From contig JAHZJB010000027.1 of NCBI GenBank assembly GCA_022601135.1, positions 1 through 64,000 of the forward strand: a stretch of DNA of 64,000 nt, read 5' to 3'. The translations under genes were made by a program, and so were the position numbers. This document shows, in pieces, positions 30,913-39,681 of this stretch (positions within the stretch are counted from its first letter, which is position 1; every line of letters starts with the position of its first letter). The DNA comes from Actinomycetes bacterium (GTDB lineage Bacteria; Actinomycetota; Actinomycetes; Mycobacteriales; Mycobacteriaceae). Under the pieces are notes generated by a model that saw only the letters and a program-made list of their open reading frames with translations, did no database searches and was not told the origin of the DNA.

Positions 30913-32169
30913 ATGACAGAAACGGCGCCGGCGCGTGATCGAAACCCGTTGCGCCGCAGACGAACAGCGAATTTCAGGCTCTTTCTGGCGAGCCAGGTCG
31001 CATCCCACGGCGGCACCTGGCTGCAGTTCGTGGCCTTAGCCTGGCTGGCCAGCGAATTGACCGGCAGCGGCGCCGCGTTGGGCTGGATCGCGGTGGCCAC
31101 CTTCGGGCCGTTGCTGGTGCTGGCCCCATGGGCGGGTGCCCTTGCAGACCGCGTAGACAAGCGGCGGCTCCTGATCGTCGTGCAGCTGATGATGGCTGCT
31201 CAGGCTTTGGTGCTCGGCGCGCTGGTACTGGCGGAACTGGACAACCTGATATCGATCTACTGCCTGGCGTTCGCCTACGGTGTGATCCACGCGATCGAGG
31301 CACCGGTTCGTCGTGCCATCGTCGCTGAACTCGTTGGCCAGGAACATATTCCGCGGGCGGTGAGCCTGACGAATGTGGTCGCCGCGGTTGGCCGGGTGGT
31401 CGGCCCGCTCGGCGCGGGCGCCCTGATCGCGACTGCCGGCATCGGGTGGTGCTTCGTGGCGAACGCGGTCAGCTACCTCATCGCGCTCACCGCGCTGTTG
31501 TGGATCGATCGGGCCGCCCTTCTGGTTGCCGAGGCGGAAAGCACCCCCGGGGCCGTGCGGGCGGGTCTGCGGTACGCATGGCGCGTCCCCCGGCTCCGCA
31601 TCGCACTCACGCTCACCGCGGTGGTGGCGACTTTCGGTTTCAACCACCAGGTGGTCATCCCGCTGCTGGCGGCCAGAGTCTTCGACGGCGGTGTCGGCGG
31701 CTACACGATGCTCTACACCGCCCTCAGCGCCGGGTCCGTCGTCGGAGCCCTGCTGGTGATGCGCCGCCGTCACATCGAACTTCGTCTCCTCACTCGGGCC
31801 GTCATCGCCTTCGCGGTCGCGAACGGCTGCCTTGCGGTCTCGCCGAACCTGGTGCTGGCGGCAGGTGCCAGTTTCGCCGCCGGTGCCGGTGCGTTGCTGT
31901 TCGTCACGGCCGCGGCGGCACTGCTGCAGCAGAGCTGTGCGCCCGCCATGCGGGGAAGGGTCATGGCTCTATTCGCCATGGTCCTTCTCGGTGGAATACC
32001 GCTCGGCGCGCCGATCGTCGGCGCAATCGCCGACGTCGCCGGACCCCGGGCCGCCGTGGCGATGGGTTCGGTGGCCGCCGTTGCTGCCGGCCTCTGCACG
32101 CTGCGACCGGCGGGCGGAGCGACCGCGGCGGCTCAGCGCAGGATCGTTGCGATGATGCCGGCCAGGTAG
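30913..32169 (+). CDS. MFS transporter, EntS/MFS_3-like exporter
   Basis: The protein is 418 aa with about 12 hydrophobic segments. The N-terminal pattern NFRLFLASQVASHGGTWLQFVALAWL and the loop 2-3 motif GALADRVDKRRLL (about 75-87) are typical of the MFS_3 drug and siderophore exporters such as EntS. It is likely to export a small metabolite by proton antiport. Being cotranscribed with a GNAT and divergent from an SbnA-like synthase suggests it exports their product. Its 3' end overlaps the convergent ACT-domain gene by 37 bp. Confidence 0.86.
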   Translation: MTETAPARDRNPLRRRRTANFRLFLASQVASHGGTWLQFVALAWLASELTGSGAALGWIAVATFGPLLVLAPWAGALADRVDKRRLLIVVQLMMAAQALVLGALVLAELDNLISIYCLAFAYGVIHAIEAPVRRAIVAELVGQEHIPRAVSLTNVVAAVGRVVGPLGAGALIATAGIGWCFVANAVSYLIALTALLWIDRAALLVAEAESTPGAVRAGLRYAWRVPRLRIALTLTAVVATFGFNHQVVIPLLAARVFDGGVGGYTMLYTALSAGSVVGALLVMRRRHIELRLLTRAVIAFAVANGCLAVSPNLVLAAGASFAAGAGALLFVTAAAALLQQSCAPAMRGRVMALFAMVLLGGIPLGAPIVGAIADVAGPRAAVAMGSVAAVAAGLCTLRPAGGATAAAQRRIVAMMPAR

Positions 32170-32792
32170 CCCAGGCGGGCCACCTCGCTGGGCCGGAACG
32201 CGGGCCCGCCGGGGCGGCCCAGGACGACGGCGGTGCGCGCATCGCCCAGCGGTGCAGCCACCAGTGTGGTGTCCATGTCGCGCCACCCGCGCGGCACCCA
32301 GTCAGCGGTGGCGTCCAGCGCTTCGGCCCGATCGATCGGCAACCAGGGCGCTACGGCGGCCTGCGTCTCGGGCGCCGCCGCACTGCCGACCACGCGCTCC
32401 GGGCCCGAATCGGTCAGCCGGGCCACCGTGCACCAGCCGACGCGCAGCACCTTCGGAGCCTCATCGACGAGCACTTGGAGCCGCGCGCGTTTGCCGTCGG
32501 CCGCGGCGACATGGTCGATCAGCTCCAGTTCCCGGTGGGCTTCCAGCAGCCCGGTGTGCGGCCGGACGCTGTCCACGTACACGCCGTTGAGCTTCTCGGC
32601 GGCGGTGATGAGCACGTCGGGCATCGCGCCCGGGGGCAGATCGACCACCAGGTCGTCGATCGCGTAGCCCGCGGCACGCTCGACCACATCGAGAGACAAG
32701 ATGTCGGCATTGACCGAGCCAAGAGCCACCGCCAACGAGCCGAGCCTGCCCGGCCTGTCCTCGATCTGGACCCGCAGCAGGTATGACGGCAC
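32133..32792 (-). CDS. ACT-domain protein (Rv3013-like)
   Basis: The protein is 219 aa from GTG at 32792 (PSYLLRVQ), which aligns with the M. tuberculosis start; a GTG three codons earlier (32801) is also possible. The N-terminal ACT domain ([20 protein letters not shown]) and a second ACT-like region ([19 protein letters not shown]) suggest an amino-acid-responsive regulatory protein. The C-terminal part ([20 protein letters not shown]) is conserved but unassigned. It is normally beside ligA in M. tuberculosis; here 5 kb of accessory genes separate them. Confidence 0.84.
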   Translation of the reverse strand: MPSYLLRVQIEDRPGRLGSLAVALGSVNADILSLDVVERAAGYAIDDLVVDLPPGAMPDVLITAAEKLNGVYVDSVRPHTGLLEAHRELELIDHVAAADGKRARLQVLVDEAPKVLRVGWCTVARLTDSGPERVVGSAAAPETQAAVAPWLPIDRAEALDATADWVPRGWRDMDTTLVAAPLGDARTAVVLGRPGGPAFRPSEVARLGYLAGIIATILR

Positions 32793-32859
32793 GGGCAACA
32801 CTGTCGCACGGAGTGCGCCGGGAGGCGACTCGGGGGCGATCGCAGCAGAACGGTTGAAC

Positions 32860-32865
32860 TAGGCT
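32860..32865 (+). promoter_or_regulatory. -10 hexamer for leaderless gatC
   Basis: TAGGCT lies 8 nt before the GTG at 32874 and only 2 nt before an earlier GTG at 32868. The spacing favours 32874 as the true start and a leaderless gatCA transcript. Confidence 0.5.
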
Positions 32866-32873
32866 TCGTGGTC

Positions 32874-33173
32874 GTGTCACAAATCTCTCGAGACGAGGTT
32901 GCTCACTTGGCACGCCTCGCCCGGCTTGCCCTGACCGACAGCGAGCTGGACAGCTTCGTTGGTCAATTGGACGCCATCCTCGGCCATGTCAGTCAGATCC
33001 AGTCGGTGGACGTCGCCGGCGTCGAGGCCACCGACAATCCACTCAAAGATGTCAACGTCTTCCGGCCGGACACCGTCCGCCCGTCCCTGACCCAGGAACA
33101 GGCTCTCGCGGCGGCTCCGAAATCGACCGATGAACGGTTCGCCGTCCCGCGGATTCTGGGAGAACCCGAATGA
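32874..33173 (+). CDS. gatC: Glu-tRNA(Gln) amidotransferase subunit C
   Basis: The protein is 99 aa. The N-terminal helical motif [20 protein letters not shown] and the C-terminal [20 protein letters not shown] are characteristic of GatC, which wraps around GatA and stabilises the GatCAB complex. The start at 32874 fits the -10 position and the M. tuberculosis length. Its stop overlaps gatA by 4 nt (ATGA). Confidence 0.95.
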   Translation: MSQISRDEVAHLARLARLALTDSELDSFVGQLDAILGHVSQIQSVDVAGVEATDNPLKDVNVFRPDTVRPSLTQEQALAAAPKSTDERFAVPRILGEPE

Positions 33174-34654
33174 GCCAGCTGAACAGGCTCGATGCGGCGA
33201 CATTGAGTGCCATGATCGGCGCCGGGGAGGTGTCCTCCACCGAGGTGACCCGGGCCTGCCTGGACCAGATCGCTTCCACCGACGGCGACTACAACGCCTT
33301 CCTGCATGTCGGGGCGGATCGGGCACTGGAGGCTGCCGCAGCCGTCGACAGCGCGGTTGCCGCCGGGGAGCAGTTGCCGTCCGCCCTGGCCGGTGTCCCG
33401 CTGGCGCTCAAGGATGTGTTCGCCACCACCGATATGCCCACGACGTGTGGTTCGAAGATTCTCGAAGGCTGGATGTCGCCCTACGACGCGACCGTGACAG
33501 CACGGCTGCGTGCTGCCGGCATCCCGATCCTTGGCAAGACGAACATGGACGAGTTCGCGATGGGTTCGTCCAGCGAGAACTCGGCGTTCGGGCCCACCCG
33601 CAACCCCTGGGACGTCGACCGTGTTCCCGGCGGATCCGGCGGCGGGAGCGCGGCGGCGCTGGCCGCCTTCCAGGCCCCGCTGGCGATGGGATCCGACACC
33701 GGCGGTTCGATTCGTCAGCCGGCAGCCCTCACCGCGACGGTGGGCGTAAAACCCACCTACGGCACGGTGTCCCGGTACGGCCTGATCGCCTGCGCTTCAT
33801 CGCTGGATCAGGGCGGGCCGTGCGCGCGCACGGTGCTGGATACCGCGTTGCTGCACGCTGTCGTCGCCGGACACGACCCGTGCGATTCGACATCGGTCGA
33901 CGCCGCGGTGCCCGATATTGTCGGCGCTGCCCGGGCGGGCGCGACCGGCGATCTGACCGGCGTGCGCGTCGGTGTGATCAAACAGTTGCATTCAGGGGCG
34001 GGCTATCAGGCGGGGGTTCTCGAATCGTTCAACGCCGCGGTCGCTCAGCTGACCGAACTCGGCGCGGTCGTCACCGAGGTGGACTGTCCGCACATCGACT
34101 ACTCGCTGTCGGCGTATTACCTGATCTTGCCGTCGGAGGTGTCGTCGAACTTGGCCAAGTTCGATGGGATGCGGTACGGCCTGCGCACCGGGGACGACGG
34201 CACCCACAGTGCCGAAGAGGTGATGGCCCTGACCCGCGCCGCCGGTTTTGGCCCCGAGGTCAAGCGCCGGATCATGATTGGTGCGTATGCGTTGTCAGCC
34301 GGCTATTACGACGCCTACTACAACCAGGCGCAGAAGGTACGCACACTGATCGCGGGCGATCTCGACGATGCCTACCGCAGCGTCGACGTGCTGGTCAGTC
34401 CCACTACCCCGACGACGGCATTTCGACTGGGCGAGAAGGTTGGCGACCCTTTGTCGATGTACCTTTTCGACCTGTGTACCTTGCCACTGAACTTGGCCGG
34501 CCACTGCGGGATGTCGGTGCCATCCGGCTTGTCGGCCGACGACAGCCTTCCGGTCGGGCTGCAGATCATGGCGCCGGCGCTGTCCGATGACCGGCTCTAC
34601 CGGGTGGGCGCAGCTTACGAGGCCGCCCGAGGTCCGCTGCCCACCGCGCTCTAG
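33170..34654 (+). CDS. gatA: Glu-tRNA(Gln) amidotransferase subunit A
   Basis: The protein is 494 aa, an amidase-signature enzyme. The Ser-cisSer-Lys triad region is visible: ALKDVF with the catalytic lysine (about residue 82), [13 protein letters not shown] (about 156-168) and [13 protein letters not shown] with the nucleophilic serine (about 178-190). It releases ammonia from glutamine for transfer to Glu-tRNA(Gln) by GatB. It follows gatC in the same operon. gatB is separated from it by an inverted multicopper oxidase, so it cannot simply be cotranscribed. Confidence 0.97.
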   Translation: MSQLNRLDAATLSAMIGAGEVSSTEVTRACLDQIASTDGDYNAFLHVGADRALEAAAAVDSAVAAGEQLPSALAGVPLALKDVFATTDMPTTCGSKILEGWMSPYDATVTARLRAAGIPILGKTNMDEFAMGSSSENSAFGPTRNPWDVDRVPGGSGGGSAAALAAFQAPLAMGSDTGGSIRQPAALTATVGVKPTYGTVSRYGLIACASSLDQGGPCARTVLDTALLHAVVAGHDPCDSTSVDAAVPDIVGAARAGATGDLTGVRVGVIKQLHSGAGYQAGVLESFNAAVAQLTELGAVVTEVDCPHIDYSLSAYYLILPSEVSSNLAKFDGMRYGLRTGDDGTHSAEEVMALTRAAGFGPEVKRRIMIGAYALSAGYYDAYYNQAQKVRTLIAGDLDDAYRSVDVLVSPTTPTTAFRLGEKVGDPLSMYLFDLCTLPLNLAGHCGMSVPSGLSADDSLPVGLQIMAPALSDDRLYRVGAAYEAARGPLPTAL

Positions 34655-34657
34655 CCC

Positions 34658-34714
34658 GCTTCTGGGAAAGCGCAATGCTTCTGGGAAAGCGCAATGCTTC
34701 TGGGAAAGCGCAAT
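34658..34714. repeat. Three exact tandem copies of a 19-bp unit
   Basis: The unit GCTTCTGGGAAAGCGCAAT repeats three times without mismatch. It fills the 62-bp gap between the converging stops of gatA and the multicopper oxidase gene. It has no inverted symmetry able to form a terminator. It looks like a small VNTR-type minisatellite. Confidence 0.9.
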
Positions 34715-34716
34715 GA

Positions 34717-36147
34717 TCACGAGGTGTACTGCAAGTAGGTAGCCATACCGGCTTCGAGGTGATACTCGTTGTGGCAGTGGGTTATCCACTTCCCAGGGTT
34801 GTCGGTGTCGAAATCTGCGACCACGGTCGCCAGCGGTGGCACCAGGACCGTGTCCTTGCGGGCGAGCGGACCGTCGGCGCCCTGCACCTGAAAGGTGTGC
34901 CCGTGCAGATGCATCGGGTGAAACATCATCGACTCGTTGATGTAGCGGATCCGGGTGCGCTGGTCCGGGCGCACCGACATTCCCGGGGCGTCCGGGTCGT
35001 AGACCCGATCGTTGATCATCCAGGTGTAGGGGGCGATCGGGCCGCCCAGTCGAAGGTCGAGCGTCTGGCTCGGTTCGGCCGCGGGCAGGGTGTCGGTTTC
35101 GGTGGGCTCCAGGGTGGCGGTGTCGAGCGGGACCTGGCTGTTCAGCTCCGCGACGAAGCGCTGGGCGGCCGCTGAGTCCCCGCTCGGGGGAGCACCGCCG
35201 ACCCGCAGGTTGAGCTGGGCGTACCCCTTCTTGCCGTACGGTGCCGCGATCACCGGGACCGATGAGTCGCCCAGCGTGATGATCGCGTCAGCACGCTCAC
35301 CCATCCCCAGCAGCACCGAGTCGGTCGGCCTGGGGATCACTGGAAAGCCATCGGTGTGGGTGACCATCAGCGGGACACCGGGGATGCCGACCCGGAAAGC
35401 CGTATCTCCGCCGGCGTTGATGATGCGCAACCGGATCCGTCGGCCCGCCGCGTAGTCCACCACCAGCGGGTCGGTGGGCACCCGGCCGTTGATGAGAAAA
35501 TACGGGTAGGTGACGTCGCCGCCGTCCTCGCCCAGCGGCATCGCCGGGGTCACCCCGGGCCCGCCCGGCTCCATGGGTTCCATACCGGTGCGGCGCAGAT
35601 TCTCGAACACCGCATCCGGGTTGGTGCCGGTTCCGTCGAGCCAGTCGTCGACCACCAGGGTCAGCTCGTCGTCGTAGTCGGCGCCGTCGGCCGGATCCTC
35701 GATGATCACCGGAGCGTACAGGCCGCGGTCCAACTGCGACCCGACGTGCGGGTGCGCCCAGTACGTTCCGCTGTCTGGAACGACGAACTCGTAGTGGAAT
35801 GTGGAACCGGGTGCGACCGCCTTCTGGGTGAGAACGGGCACGCCGTCCATGTCATTGGGGATGGCCAGGCCGTGCCAATGAATGGTGGAGGGCTCCGGAA
35901 GATCGTTGGCCAGCGTGATCGCCAGCGTCTGTCCGCGTTGCAGGCGGATCTCCTCGGCGGGCACCCTTCCGTTCCAGGCCCAGGTCGACACCACGATGCC
36001 GGCGCCGAGATCGATGTCGGTGACCGCTGCGGTCATCGTGGCATCCACTGCGGGTCTGGGCGAGCGTGTGCAGGAGGCCAGCACCGCGCCACCGGCGAGG
36101 GCTCCGATGGCGCCCGCCCGCAGAAAGGTGCGTCGGTCCAACGGCAT
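34717..36147 (-). CDS. Tat-exported multicopper oxidase (MmcO-like)
   Basis: The protein is 476 aa. It starts with a twin-arginine signal ([10 protein letters not shown]) and a lipobox-like LASC near residue 27, so it is probably a cell-surface lipoprotein. Copper ligands are all present: HWHG (T2/T3), [13 protein letters not shown] and the C-terminal [12 protein letters not shown] with a methionine as axial T1 ligand. It resembles mycobacterial MmcO, which oxidises Cu(I) and protects against copper, but its function here is inferred. The ATG at 36147 is preferred; a TTG four codons earlier is possible. It lies inverted between gatA and gatB. Confidence 0.9.
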   Translation of the reverse strand: MPLDRRTFLRAGAIGALAGGAVLASCTRSPRPAVDATMTAAVTDIDLGAGIVVSTWAWNGRVPAEEIRLQRGQTLAITLANDLPEPSTIHWHGLAIPNDMDGVPVLTQKAVAPGSTFHYEFVVPDSGTYWAHPHVGSQLDRGLYAPVIIEDPADGADYDDELTLVVDDWLDGTGTNPDAVFENLRRTGMEPMEPGGPGVTPAMPLGEDGGDVTYPYFLINGRVPTDPLVVDYAAGRRIRLRIINAGGDTAFRVGIPGVPLMVTHTDGFPVIPRPTDSVLLGMGERADAIITLGDSSVPVIAAPYGKKGYAQLNLRVGGAPPSGDSAAAQRFVAELNSQVPLDTATLEPTETDTLPAAEPSQTLDLRLGGPIAPYTWMINDRVYDPDAPGMSVRPDQRTRIRYINESMMFHPMHLHGHTFQVQGADGPLARKDTVLVPPLATVVADFDTDNPGKWITHCHNEYHLEAGMATYLQYTS

Positions 36148-36166
36148 CTCGTCATTCAAGCACGAA

Positions 36167-36172
36167 TAGGAT
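36167..36172 (+). promoter_or_regulatory. -10 hexamer for leaderless gatB
   Basis: TAGGAT lies 7 nt before the ATG at 36180. It gives gatB its own leaderless promoter in the 32 bp between the divergent gatB and multicopper oxidase starts. Confidence 0.55.
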
Positions 36173-36179
36173 TCCTCTC

Positions 36180-37685
36180 ATGAGTGTTGCGGCAAGCGCT
36201 GACCTGCTGGACTACGACGAGGTCCTGGCGACCTACGAGCCTGTCCTGGGACTGGAGGTGCACGTTGAGCTGTCGACGCGGACCAAGATGTTCTGCGGGT
36301 GCGCCAACCGCTTCGGGGCGGACCCCAACACCCTGGTGTGCCCGGTGTGTCTGGGTCTTCCCGGCTCGCTGCCGGTGCTCAATCAGGCGGCCGTCGAGTC
36401 CGCGATCCGAATCGGCCTGGCGCTCAACTGCGAGATCGTGCCGTGGTGCCGGTTCGCCAGGAAGAACTACTTCTATCCGGACATGCCGAAGAACTATCAG
36501 ATTTCGCAGTATGACGAACCCATCGCGATCGACGGCCACCTTGAGGTACCGCTGGACGACGGCTCGACCTGGCGCGTCGAGATCGAGCGGGCCCACATGG
36601 AGGAGGACACCGGCAAGTTGACCCATCTGGGCAGCGAGACCGGGCGCATCGCAGGCGCAACCACCTCGCTGATCGACTACAACCGCGCGGGGTTGCCGCT
36701 CATCGAGATCGTCACCAAGCCGATCGAGGGGACAGCCGGCCGGGCGCCCGAGATCGCCCGCGCCTATGTGACGTCGTTGCGAGACCTGTTGCGCGGCTTA
36801 GCTGTATCCGACGTCCGGATGGATCAGGGTTCGATGCGCTGCGACGCGAACGTCTCACTGAAGCCGACCGGACAGGCGGAGTTCGGCACTCGTACGGAGA
36901 CCAAGAACGTCAACTCCCTCAAGAGCGTGGAGGTGGCGGTCCGCTACGAGATGCGCCGACAGGCTGCGGTGCTGTCGGCCGGCGGTGCCATCCACCAGGA
37001 GACCCGCCATTTTCACGAGGACGGGTACACCTCTCCCGGACGCAGCAAGGAGACCGCGCAGGACTATCGGTACTTTCCGGAGCCGGATCTGGAACCGGTC
37101 GCGCCGAGTGCCGCCTACGTCGACCAGCTCCGCCGGACCATCCCCGAGCTTCCGTGGTTGTCGCGAAAGCGAATTCAGCAGGAGTGGGGGATCTCCGATG
37201 AGGTGATGCGCGACCTGGTCAACATTGGTGCCATCGACCTGATAGCCGCGACCGTCGACCACGGTGCGTCCAGCGATGGGGCGAAGGCCTGGTGGGGCAA
37301 CTTCCTGGTACAGAAAGCCAATGAAATCGGGGTGGCCCTGTCGGATTTGAACATCACCCCGGCCCAGGTCGCCGCGGTGGTCAAGCTCGTCGACGACGGC
37401 AAGCTGTCCAACAAACTGGCCCGCCAGGTCGTCGAGGGAGTGCTCGCCGGCGAGGGCGAACCCGAGCAGGTGATGACCGATCGCGGCCTGTCCGTGGTGC
37501 GTGACGATTCGTTGATCCAGGCCGCCGTCGACGAGGCGCTGGCGGCCAACCCCGACATCGCCGAGAAGATCCGCGGGGGCAAGGTGCAGGCCGCCGGGGC
37601 GATCGTCGGCGCGGTGATGAAAGCGACCAAGGGCCAGGCCGATGCCGCGCGGGTGCGCGAGCTGGTCATGGCCGCCTGTAGCTGA
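36180..37685 (+). CDS. gatB: Aspartyl/glutamyl-tRNA amidotransferase subunit B
   Basis: The protein is 501 aa. The kinase-like catalytic cradle has [18 protein letters not shown] (about 21-38) and [13 protein letters not shown]; the metal and ATP region includes EEDTGKL (about 141-147) and [16 protein letters not shown]. The C-terminal YqeY-like tail ends with [21 protein letters not shown]. It phosphorylates Glu-tRNA(Gln) and transfers ammonia from GatA. The start is supported by the -10 hexamer 7 nt upstream. It is the third subunit of GatCAB, transcribed separately from gatCA. Confidence 0.97.
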   Translation: MSVAASADLLDYDEVLATYEPVLGLEVHVELSTRTKMFCGCANRFGADPNTLVCPVCLGLPGSLPVLNQAAVESAIRIGLALNCEIVPWCRFARKNYFYPDMPKNYQISQYDEPIAIDGHLEVPLDDGSTWRVEIERAHMEEDTGKLTHLGSETGRIAGATTSLIDYNRAGLPLIEIVTKPIEGTAGRAPEIARAYVTSLRDLLRGLAVSDVRMDQGSMRCDANVSLKPTGQAEFGTRTETKNVNSLKSVEVAVRYEMRRQAAVLSAGGAIHQETRHFHEDGYTSPGRSKETAQDYRYFPEPDLEPVAPSAAYVDQLRRTIPELPWLSRKRIQQEWGISDEVMRDLVNIGAIDLIAATVDHGASSDGAKAWWGNFLVQKANEIGVALSDLNITPAQVAAVVKLVDDGKLSNKLARQVVEGVLAGEGEPEQVMTDRGLSVVRDDSLIQAAVDEALAANPDIAEKIRGGKVQAAGAIVGAVMKATKGQADAARVRELVMAACS

Positions 37686-37711
37686 AAGGTGAATAGCATT
37701 TCCGACGACGA

Positions 37712-39091
37712 GTGGGCGTGGGACCGATGACGGGATTCCAGGACCTGGTGTTCCGCATCCTGGCGCACCCACTTCGGCTGCTGTCGTTGCGGTCGATCGT
37801 CAGGCTGGCTCAGCTGGGCGTGATCGTCCTGGTGCTGATACTCGGCGTGTGGGTGTGGGTGGGCGTCACCAACGACCAGTATGACCAGCTGGACCAGAGA
37901 CTGGACTCGCTGTCCAGCCTTGGTGACGTCAACACACTGCTCCGCAGCGCGCAGGACGGAATCGGACCTGAGCCCACCGAGGGTGGCCTGGTGCGAACCG
38001 CCCGGATCGGAAGCAGCACGGTGTCGATCCCGGCCGACATCGTGTTGCCCGAGCTCCCCGCCGGGTACGCCGACGCCTCGATCGACGGCGTCGAGTACCG
38101 CGTCCGCACGATTACCACCGGTAGCGCGTCCATCGCGCTGGGAGCGCCGCTGGCCGATACCCAGGCCCGCATCGATTCACTGCACTGGCGGGTGTTCTGG
38201 ATCTGTGCGGGCGTGATCGTCGGCACCCTGCTCGTGGGTTGGTTGATCGGGCTGGTCATGGTCAACCCGTTTCGGCTGCTGGCGCAACAGGCACGCGCCA
38301 TCAACGCGCAGTCCAATCCCGACGAAGTACAGGTGCGTGGGGTGTGGGAGGCCGTCGAGATCTCCGAAGCGGTGGAGGGCATGCTGGCTCGGATCGGTGA
38401 CGAGCAGCTGCGTACCCGGGCGGCGCTGGAGTCGGCGCGCGACTTCGCCGCTGTGGCCTCCCATGAGCTCCGCACGCCTCTGACGGCGATGCGCACCAAT
38501 CTCGAGGTGCTGTCGACCCTCGACCTGGGCGTCGAGCAGCGCAAAGAGGTGATCGGCGACGTGATGCGTACCCAGTCCCGGATCGAGGCGACACTGACCG
38601 CGTTGGAGCGGTTGGCGCAGGGGGAATTGACCACCGTGGACGATTTCGTCCCGTTTGACGTTGCCGAACTGCTCGATCGCGCAGCCCACGACGCGATGCA
38701 CAACTATCCCGGACTAGACGTGTCGCTGGCGTCATCAACAACGGTGCTGATGCTCGGAATGCCCGCGGGGCTCCGTCTGGTGGTCGACAACGCCATCGCC
38801 AACGCCGTCAAACACGGTGGGGCCGATCAGGTTCGGCTGAGCGTGGTGAGTTCTTCGGAGGGAGTCGAGATCGCCGTAGACGACAACGGAACCGGGGTAC
38901 CCGAGCAGGAACGTGTCGCGGTGTTCGAACGATTTCACCGCGGCAGCACCGCGTCGCGGTCGGGGTCCGGCCTCGGCCTGGCCTTGGTCGCTCAGCAGGC
39001 GGAGATCCACGGGGGCACGGCAGCGTTGGAGGTCAGCCCACTGGGCGGCAGCCGGCTGATACTCCGGCTAAAGGGTTCGGGGCTGCGCTGA
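37712..39091 (+). CDS. Orphan sensor histidine kinase, PrrB-like
   Basis: The protein is 459 aa from GTG at 37712; an ATG five codons later (37727) is an alternative. Two membrane segments (about 34-52 and 165-188) flank an extracytoplasmic region of about 110 residues. A HAMP-like linker follows, then the H-box SHELRTPLTAM (about 250-260), N-box (VDNAIANAVKHGG) and G-boxes (DDNGTGVPEQER, GSGLGLALVAQQ). The kinase core is very close to mycobacterial PrrB as recalled. The partner response-regulator gene prrA, normally directly upstream of prrB, is absent; gatB is there instead. Confidence 0.9.
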   Translation: MGVGPMTGFQDLVFRILAHPLRLLSLRSIVRLAQLGVIVLVLILGVWVWVGVTNDQYDQLDQRLDSLSSLGDVNTLLRSAQDGIGPEPTEGGLVRTARIGSSTVSIPADIVLPELPAGYADASIDGVEYRVRTITTGSASIALGAPLADTQARIDSLHWRVFWICAGVIVGTLLVGWLIGLVMVNPFRLLAQQARAINAQSNPDEVQVRGVWEAVEISEAVEGMLARIGDEQLRTRAALESARDFAAVASHELRTPLTAMRTNLEVLSTLDLGVEQRKEVIGDVMRTQSRIEATLTALERLAQGELTTVDDFVPFDVAELLDRAAHDAMHNYPGLDVSLASSTTVLMLGMPAGLRLVVDNAIANAVKHGGADQVRLSVVSSSEGVEIAVDDNGTGVPEQERVAVFERFHRGSTASRSGSGLGLALVAQQAEIHGGTAALEVSPLGGSRLILRLKGSGLR

Positions 39092-39140
39092 GACCGGATG
39101 CACCAGGGGGAATGGGCATGGTTCAGTAATCCGGCCTGCC

Positions 39141-39602
39141 CTATGTGGTCTGCTCGATCAACCGGATGACCGGCAATTCCCGGTCTGTTTTTTGCTGATA
39201 CTCCACAAAGCGGGCCGAGTCGGCGGTAATCACCCGCCACGCGGCTTCGCGCTCCTCACCGTGGAGTTGCACGGCAGTCACCGGGATGGTGCGCCCGCCG
39301 ATCTCTATCTGCACCCGGTCCGGATTCGCGGCGATGTTGTAGTACCAGCCGGGGTTTCGGCGCGCCCCTGCCGCCGAGGCGACAATCAGCCGGCTGCCAT
39401 CGGCGGCGGGGAACCACATGAGCGGCGTGCTGCGACGTTCACCACTCTTGCGCCCGATGACGGTCAGCACCAGCCCGTCGCTGTCTCCGGTCAATTTTCC
39501 GCGCTTGCGGATGCGGCGGGTGAAGAAACTGTTCGCCAGTCGCAGCGGAACACCCCCGGGCTGGCGGGCTCCTCGGGTGCCGTTCGGTGTGGTGAAACCC
39601 AT
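39141..39602 (-). CDS. Deazaflavin (F420)-dependent nitroreductase-family protein (DUF385)
   Basis: The protein is 153 aa, matching the split beta-barrel Ddn/FDOR family: RRIRKRGKLTGDSDGLVLTV, GRKSGERRSTPLMW (about 52-65), then NPGWYYNIAANPD (about 82-94), a region that contacts F420 or the membrane quinone in Ddn. It may use reduced F420 to reduce a quinone or other small molecule. fbiD, needed for F420 synthesis, is 23 kb downstream, but no direct link is implied. It lies between the PrrB-like kinase (convergent) and lppZ. Confidence 0.82.
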   Translation of the reverse strand: MGFTTPNGTRGARQPGGVPLRLANSFFTRRIRKRGKLTGDSDGLVLTVIGRKSGERRSTPLMWFPAADGSRLIVASAAGARRNPGWYYNIAANPDRVQIEIGGRTIPVTAVQLHGEEREAAWRVITADSARFVEYQQKTDRELPVIRLIEQTT

Positions 39603-39681
39603 CGTAGATACCTATTCTGCTCGGAAACTAGCCGCTGGAACCGCAGCCGCAGATTTTACCCGCTCAAGGAATTGCTCAGGA

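Noticed and set aside
33130..34590. 486-codon plus-strand frame overlapping gatA
   Set aside because: It is a second frame of gatA, Arg-rich and without similarity; gatA has all catalytic motifs.
34658..34714. Short direct repeats as a possible CRISPR array
   Set aside because: The 19-bp units are contiguous with no spacers; no cas gene is present in the window.
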